From Gaiellasilicea sp963765705 (GTDB lineage: Bacteria; Actinomycetota; Thermoleophilia; Gaiellales; Gaiellaceae): a DNA stretch of 64,000 bases. Where the stretch lies: positions 372,001 to 436,000 of the forward strand of contig CAVXXJ010000013.1 of the NCBI GenBank assembly GCA_963765705.1, in the 5' to 3' direction. The notes below the pieces were generated by a model that was given only the letters and a program-made list of their open reading frames with translations, searched no databases and was not told the DNA's origin. Each line of letters opens with the position of its first letter. The stretch's first letter is position 1. Positions 59,935 through 64,000 of this stretch are shown here, in pieces. A program made the position numbers and the translations under genes.

Positions 59935-62459
59935 AGGCCGTCGTCATGGCCGGCGGCGAGGGGACGCGGCTGCGGCCGCTCACCTCGAACCAGCCCAAGC
60001 CGATGGTGCCGATCGTCGGCAAGCCGTGCATCGAGCACATCGTCGAGCTCCTGCGTGAGCACGGGCTCGAGGACATCGTCGTCACGCTCGCCTTCCTGCC
60101 GCAGGCGATCCGAAGCTATTTCGGCCACGGCGAGACGCTCGGCGTCAACATCGAGTACTCGGTCGAGGAGCTGCCGCTCGGGACGGCGGGATCCGTCGCG
60201 GCTCGCGAGCGCGAAGCTCGACGAGACGTTCCTCGTCATCTCCGGCGACGCGCTCTGCGACGTCGACCTCGGCGGGCTGATCGCGAAGCACCAGGACACG
60301 GGAGCCGATGTCACGATCGGGCTCAAGTCCGTCGACAATCCGCTCGACTTCGGCATCGTCGTCACCGACGAGGACGGCAAGGTGGAGCGCTTCCTCGAGA
60401 AGCCGTCGTGGGGCCAGGTCTTCTCGGACACGATCAACACGGGCATCTACGTGCTCGAGCCGGAGGTGCTGACGCACATTCCCCGCGAGGGGCCGTACGA
60501 CTTCTCGAAGGAGCTCTTCCCGCTGCTGCTCGAGATGGGCAGGCCGATCTACGGGCACGTGCTCGACGGCTACTGGCAGGACATCGGCAACCTCGACCAG
60601 TACCGGCAGGCGAACTTCGACGCGCTCGACGAGAAGGTGCGCCTGAACATCGCGGGCGTGCGGTTGCGCGGGAACGTCTGGATCGGCGAGGGCGCCGACA
60701 TCCACGACGCCGAGGAGATCGAAGGCCCCGCGTTCATCGGCAACCATTGCCGGATCGCGCGGGACGCGTCGGTCGGCCCGTACACGGTGCTCTCGAACGG
60801 CGTCACGCTGCGCGAGCGCGCCCGCACCGTGCGCACGGTGATCGACTCGTCCACCCACGTCGGCCGGAGCGCGCTGATCGAGGGCGCGATCGTCGGCCGC
60901 TCCTGCGACATCCGCGACCACGTCCGGATCCAGGAAGGGGCCGCGATCGGCGACGAGGTGACGATCGGCTCCGAGTCGAGCATCATGCCGCACGTCCGGA
61001 TCTATCCCTACAAGGAGGTCGAGACCGGCTCCCAGCTCTACGAGAACCTGATCTGGGAGACGCGGGCGTCGTCACGGCTGTTCGGCAAGGACGGCGTCAC
61101 GGGGCTCGTGAACGTCGACCTGACCCCGGAGACCGCCGCCCGGCTCGCGACCGCGCTCGGGACGGCGCTCAAGCGCGGGGCACGCGTCGTCGCGAGCCGC
61201 GACTCGGCGCCGGGGTGCCGAATGATCAAGCGGGCGATGATCTCCGGCCTGAACGCCGCCGGGCTGGACGTCGCCGACCTGCGCGTCTCGCCGCCAGCGG
61301 TCAGCCGGCACGTCCTCAAGACACAGAGCTTCGCGGCCGCGGTGCACGTGGGGCACAGCCAGCTCGATCCCGAGGCGGTCTTCATCCGGATCTACGAGCC
61401 GCCGGGGATCCTGCTCACACCCGGCCTGCAGACCGAGATCGAGAAGAACTTCACGCGCCAGGAGCTGCGGCGCGTCGCCGCGGGTGCCGTCGGCTCGGTC
61501 TCGTACCCGGCGCGGGTGCGGGAGAGCTACGCGCAGGATCTGCTCGAGTCGATCGACGTCGACTCGGTCCGGGCGCGCCGGTTCCGGATCGTCGTCGACT
61601 ATGGCTACTCCGCCTCGTCGTTCGTGCTGCCGCTCGTCGTCGGCCCGATGGGCGTGGAGGCGATCTCGGCGCACGGCTTCTTCGCCGAGGAGACGGCCGA
61701 CCGCGAGACGCTCGCGCAGGCGGTGGGCCACACGAAGCGCCTCGTCACCGCGATCGGCGCCGATCTCGGCGTCGTCTTCGACCAGTCCGGCGAGCGGCTC
61801 TACCTGGTCGACGAGCTCGGCCGGGAGGTTCCGGTCGACCAGACGCTGCTGCTCTACGTGCGCCTGCTCGACGGAGCGTGGGATCCACGGCAAGGCCGCC
61901 TTCCCGAACACGGTCACGAGCAAGGTGGACGAGCTCGCCGGCGACGCGCTCGAGATCGTCCGCACGGCGAACTCGCTCAGCGACCTGACGAAGGCGGCCG
62001 CGGAGCCCGGCGTCGTCTTCGCGGGAGCCGTCGGCGGCGGCTACGTCTTCCCGGACTTCCTGCCGGCTTACGACGCGGTGGCCAGCCTCGCCAAGCTGCT
62101 CGAGTTGCTCGCGCCTGAGCGGCCGGCCCCTTTCGGAGCAGGTCGCAGAGCTGCCCGAGCCGACCCTGATCCATCGCAGGCTCGCGTGCCCGTGGGCGAA
62201 GAAGGGTCTCGTCATGCGGCTCCTGAACGAGCGCCTCGCCGGCCGCGACCTCGATCTGACCGACGGAATCAAGCTGCAGGACGAGCGCGGCTGGTCGCAG
62301 GTTCTGCCGGATCCCGACGAGCCGCTCGTGCACCTGTACGCCGAGGGCGCGACCCTGCAGGTCTCGGAGGAGCTCGAGCACGAGGTGCGCGAGCTCGTCG
62401 AGGAGATCATGCAGGGAGACGCGACCGCACCGCGAACCTCGGTAGAAGCCTCAAGCTGA
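59931..62459 (+). CDS. sugar nucleotidyltransferase with pseudo-phosphomannomutase domain (three frameshifts)
   Basis: About 840 aa, GTG at 59931. The NTP-transferase domain has MAGGEGTRLRPLTSNQPKPMVPIVGKP and NTGIYVLEPEVL; a left-handed beta-helix follows (VWIGEGADIHDAEEIEGP, AIVGRSCDIRDHVRI); then a phosphohexomutase-like part starts at RASSRLFGKDGVTGLVN. In that part the serine loop (normally TASHNP) reads VGHSQLDPE, and the metal loop (normally DGDGDR) reads FDQSGERL, so mutase chemistry is doubtful. Indels near 60207, 61885 and 62130. Likely GDP-mannose or related nucleotide-sugar synthesis. Confidence 0.85.
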
Positions 62460-62531
62460 GGTTGACCCCTCGGCGCGCCTACTGCTTTACTGACCAAGAC
62501 CGCCATCGAACACCGGTACAGGAAAGGCGCT

Positions 62532-62774
62532 ATGGACTCGCTGCCCGATCTCGCGACGCTCTCAGACATCGACCTCAAGACGCTGATCGAGACGCTCGAG
62601 CTGGAGGAGAACGAGGTCTCGTTCCGCCGCCGCATGCTCCAGGGGCGGATCGACATCCTCCGTGCGGAGCGCACCGCACGGCTGAAGGGCAAGGGCGTCA
62701 GCGACGTCGACGTCGAAAAGCTCACCGACATCCTCTCGTCGCGGAGCTCACCCCCGGCTGAAGAGGGCGCGTGA
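62532..62774 (+). CDS. rsiG: RsiG-like c-di-GMP-binding anti-sigma factor (single-motif form)
   Basis: 80 aa, ATG at 62532. The central helix carries E26-x3-S30-x2-R33-x3-Q37-x3-D41, an exact match to the E(x)3S(x)2R(x)3Q(x)3D c-di-GMP motif described for RsiG. Streptomyces RsiG has two such helices in one chain; the single-motif version, as in Rubrobacter, works as a homodimer. It would hold the sigma factor WhiG inactive when loaded with c-di-GMP; no whiG is seen in this window. Coupled to the FHA gene (GTGA overlap). Confidence 0.8.
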   Translation: MDSLPDLATLSDIDLKTLIETLELEENEVSFRRRMLQGRIDILRAERTARLKGKGVSDVDVEKLTDILSSRSSPPAEEGA

Positions 62775-63235
62775 GCCACGTCTACTGCGCCGAATGCGGG
62801 TTCCAGAACCCCGAATCCTCCAATTTCTGCTCTCGCTGCGGCGCGACGCTGAACAAGGGCGAGGCGGGCGAGCAGACGATGAGCTACACACCTGAGGAGC
62901 TCGGGGACGACGCCGGCGCGGCGTTGCAGGATCTCGGCGGCAAGGGCCCTGCGCTCGTCGTCCGCTCGGGCGGCGGCAGGGCGGGGGAGAGCTTCTTCCC
63001 CGAGGGCGAGCGCACGCTGATCGGCCGCTCGCCCGAGTGCGACGTGTTCCTCGACGACGTCACGGTCTCGCGCAAGCACGCGGAGCTCGTCCGCGAAGGC
63101 GAGACCTTCACGATCAGCGACTGCGGCAGCCTGAACGGGACGTTCGTGAACAGGAAGCGGATCGAGACCGCGGAGCTCGAGGACGACGACGAGCTCCAGA
63201 TCGGGAAGTACCGGCTGACCTTCCTGCGTCGATGA
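62771..63235 (+). CDS. zinc-ribbon FHA-domain protein (GarA/OdhI-like)
   Basis: 154 aa, GTG at 62771. N-terminal zinc ribbon (YCAECGF, FCSRCGA), a Thr-containing linker (GEQTMSYTPEEL), then an FHA domain: TLIGRSPECDVFLDDVTVSRKHAELV and SLNGTFVNRKRI. FHA domains bind phospho-Thr. GarA/OdhI-type proteins regulate 2-oxoglutarate metabolism under Ser/Thr kinase control, and their gene neighbours a MerR-family ftsR as here. The zinc ribbon is not part of GarA itself. The TGA overlaps the next ATG. Confidence 0.85.
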   Translation: MSHVYCAECGFQNPESSNFCSRCGATLNKGEAGEQTMSYTPEELGDDAGAALQDLGGKGPALVVRSGGGRAGESFFPEGERTLIGRSPECDVFLDDVTVSRKHAELVREGETFTISDCGSLNGTFVNRKRIETAELEDDDELQIGKYRLTFLRR

Positions 63236-63933
63236 GCACGACCGCGCCCACCGAGCGTCGCCCGGAGCAGCGCCTGTACACGATCGGGGCCGTCTGCGCG
63301 CGGCTGCAGCCCGAGTTCGAGGACATCTCGATCTCGAAGATCCGGTACCTCGAGGATCAGGGCCTGCTGACGCCGAAACGGACTCGGGGCGGCTACCGGC
63401 TGTTCAGCGAAGAGGACGTCGAGCGGCTCGAGACGATCCTGAGGCTGCAGCGCGACGAGTTCCTGCCGCTCCGTGTGATCAGGCAGGAGCTCGCGTCGGG
63501 CAGCGGCGGCACTGAGCGCAAGCGGCGTCGCCCCGCCGGACTCGGCGAGCAGGAGGGCGAGCTGGAGCTCACCGAGCTCTGCGAGCGCGCCGGGATCGAT
63601 GCGGCTCTCGCACGGGCCCTCGAGGAATACGGCCTGCTGACACCCCGGCTCGAGGGCGGCGAACGGCTCTACCGCGAAGGCGACGCGGAGATCGCCGCCG
63701 CGTGCGGGCAACTCTCCCAGTACGGCATCGACGCCCGGCACCTGCGCACCTTCCGTAACTCGGCCGGGCGCGAGGCGGGCCTGTTGGAGCAGCTCGTCGC
63801 GCCGGCGCTCCGGGCACGCAACCCCGAGCGACGCAAGGCCGGGCTCGAGGACCTGCAGGCGCTCGCCGAGGCGTCGCAGGAGCTGTCCCGGCTCCTCTTC
63901 TGGCGCGAGCTACGCGTCCTCGCCGAGAGGTAG
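63232..63933 (+). CDS. ftsR: MerR-family regulator, FtsR-like
   Basis: 233 aa, ATG at 63232. N-terminal MerR winged helix: YTIGAVCARLQPEFEDISISKIRYLEDQGLLTPKRTRGGYRLFSEEDVERL, with a long loop typical of the FtsR subgroup. A linker and a second helical segment follow (LTELCERAGIDAALARALEEYGLL). In corynebacteria and mycobacteria the gene next to the GarA/OdhI-type FHA gene encodes FtsR, which controls ftsZ. The same order here supports the call; the target is inferred. Confidence 0.8.
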   Translation: MSTTAPTERRPEQRLYTIGAVCARLQPEFEDISISKIRYLEDQGLLTPKRTRGGYRLFSEEDVERLETILRLQRDEFLPLRVIRQELASGSGGTERKRRRPAGLGEQEGELELTELCERAGIDAALARALEEYGLLTPRLEGGERLYREGDAEIAAACGQLSQYGIDARHLRTFRNSAGREAGLLEQLVAPALRARNPERRKAGLEDLQALAEASQELSRLLFWRELRVLAER

Positions 63934-63942
63934 GGTCCGCGA

Positions 63943-64000
63943 GTGACCTCCGGCGCCACGCTCGATCTACGCGACCGCGTCCGCGACGTTCCGGACTTTC
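63943..64000 (+). CDS. apt: adenine phosphoribosyltransferase, 5' end only
   Basis: GTG at 63943; the 19 visible residues end LRDRVRDVPDF, matching the conserved N terminus of Apt (RDVPDFPKPG). The rest lies beyond the window. Apt salvages adenine to AMP. Confidence 0.7.
   Translation, partial: MTSGATLDLRDRVRDVPDF

Noticed and set aside
1..64000. CRISPR arrays, rRNA genes, transposases or insertion sequences
   Set aside because: None seen: no regularly spaced direct repeats, no rRNA-like sequence, and no DDE or serine recombinase motifs in any plausible gene.

Overview
The window looks like a chromosomal segment of a high-GC (about 70%) Gram-positive bacterium. Gene content and order suggest Actinobacteriota, most likely the deep Thermoleophilia/Rubrobacteria side (inference). 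Pointers are a SepF-YggT-DivIVA division cluster, the garA-like FHA plus FtsR-like MerR pair, a single-motif RsiG-like c-di-GMP anti-sigma factor, an imuB/dnaE2 mutasome, PspA, and a DevS/DevR-like two-component pair. About 30 single-base indels break otherwise well-conserved genes, including essential ones (dnaE2, uppS, cdsA, dxr, proS). I read these mainly as uncorrected long-read assembly errors, and I annotate each broken gene as one CDS.

Layout. 1-9.3 kb: a hydrolase-glycosyltransferase fusion, a small P-loop kinase with a peptidase E, pyruvate phosphate dikinase, a rhomboid protease, a ComB phosphatase, a GNAT and a multi-sensor histidine kinase. 9.3-15.1 kb: the SOS mutagenesis cassette (two LexA boxes, imuB, a DUF6504-type protein, dnaE2), interrupted by opposite-strand tfoX-like and cupin genes. 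15.1-20.4 kb: a chimeric junction of two gene fragments, then a GH15 glycoside hydrolase operon with a GT4 glycosyltransferase, an EEP-family hydrolase and a class V aminotransferase. 20.4-29.6 kb: HD hydrolase, murA (Asp in place of the catalytic Cys), a degenerate HisB-like protein, ridA, cca, pgeF, yggS, sepF, yggT, divIVA, yggU, traR-like, lspA and rluD. 30.7-40.9 kb: the classic rpsB-tsf-pyrH-frr-uppS-cdsA-dxr-rseP-ispG-proS superoperon, covering translation, isoprenoid precursors and lipid/cell-wall carriers. 40.9-45.9 kb: an HTH protein, a PD-(D/E)XK-like protein, a solute-binding/VWA protein with a coiled-coil partner, divergent pspA, and two unknown proteins. 46.0-48.3 kb: a membrane-anchored copper nitrite reductase with DsbA-like and VKOR-like disulfide enzymes. 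48.3-54.6 kb: a GNAT/acyl-CoA synthetase fusion, the DevS/DevR-like pair, a zinc alcohol dehydrogenase and tRNA-Pro(GGG). 54.6-57.2 kb: a lower-GC stretch of small genes, including three paralogous 67-75 aa SH3-like proteins, a single-domain response regulator and an unusual receiver-DHp protein. 57.3-64 kb: a GH99-like secreted hydrolase, a HutF-like amidohydrolase, pgsA, a nucleotidyltransferase/pseudo-phosphomannomutase, RsiG-like, FHA, MerR, and the start of apt.

The most interesting items are: a three-hairpin intergenic element present in three copies with covarying base pairs (22.8, 23.3 and 39.1 kb); the RsiG-like protein with an exact single E(x3)S(x2)R(x3)Q(x3)D motif; the HisB-like protein that has lost most metal ligands; the receiver-DHp phosphotransfer candidate; the double LexA box; and the nirK-dsbA-VKOR cassette.
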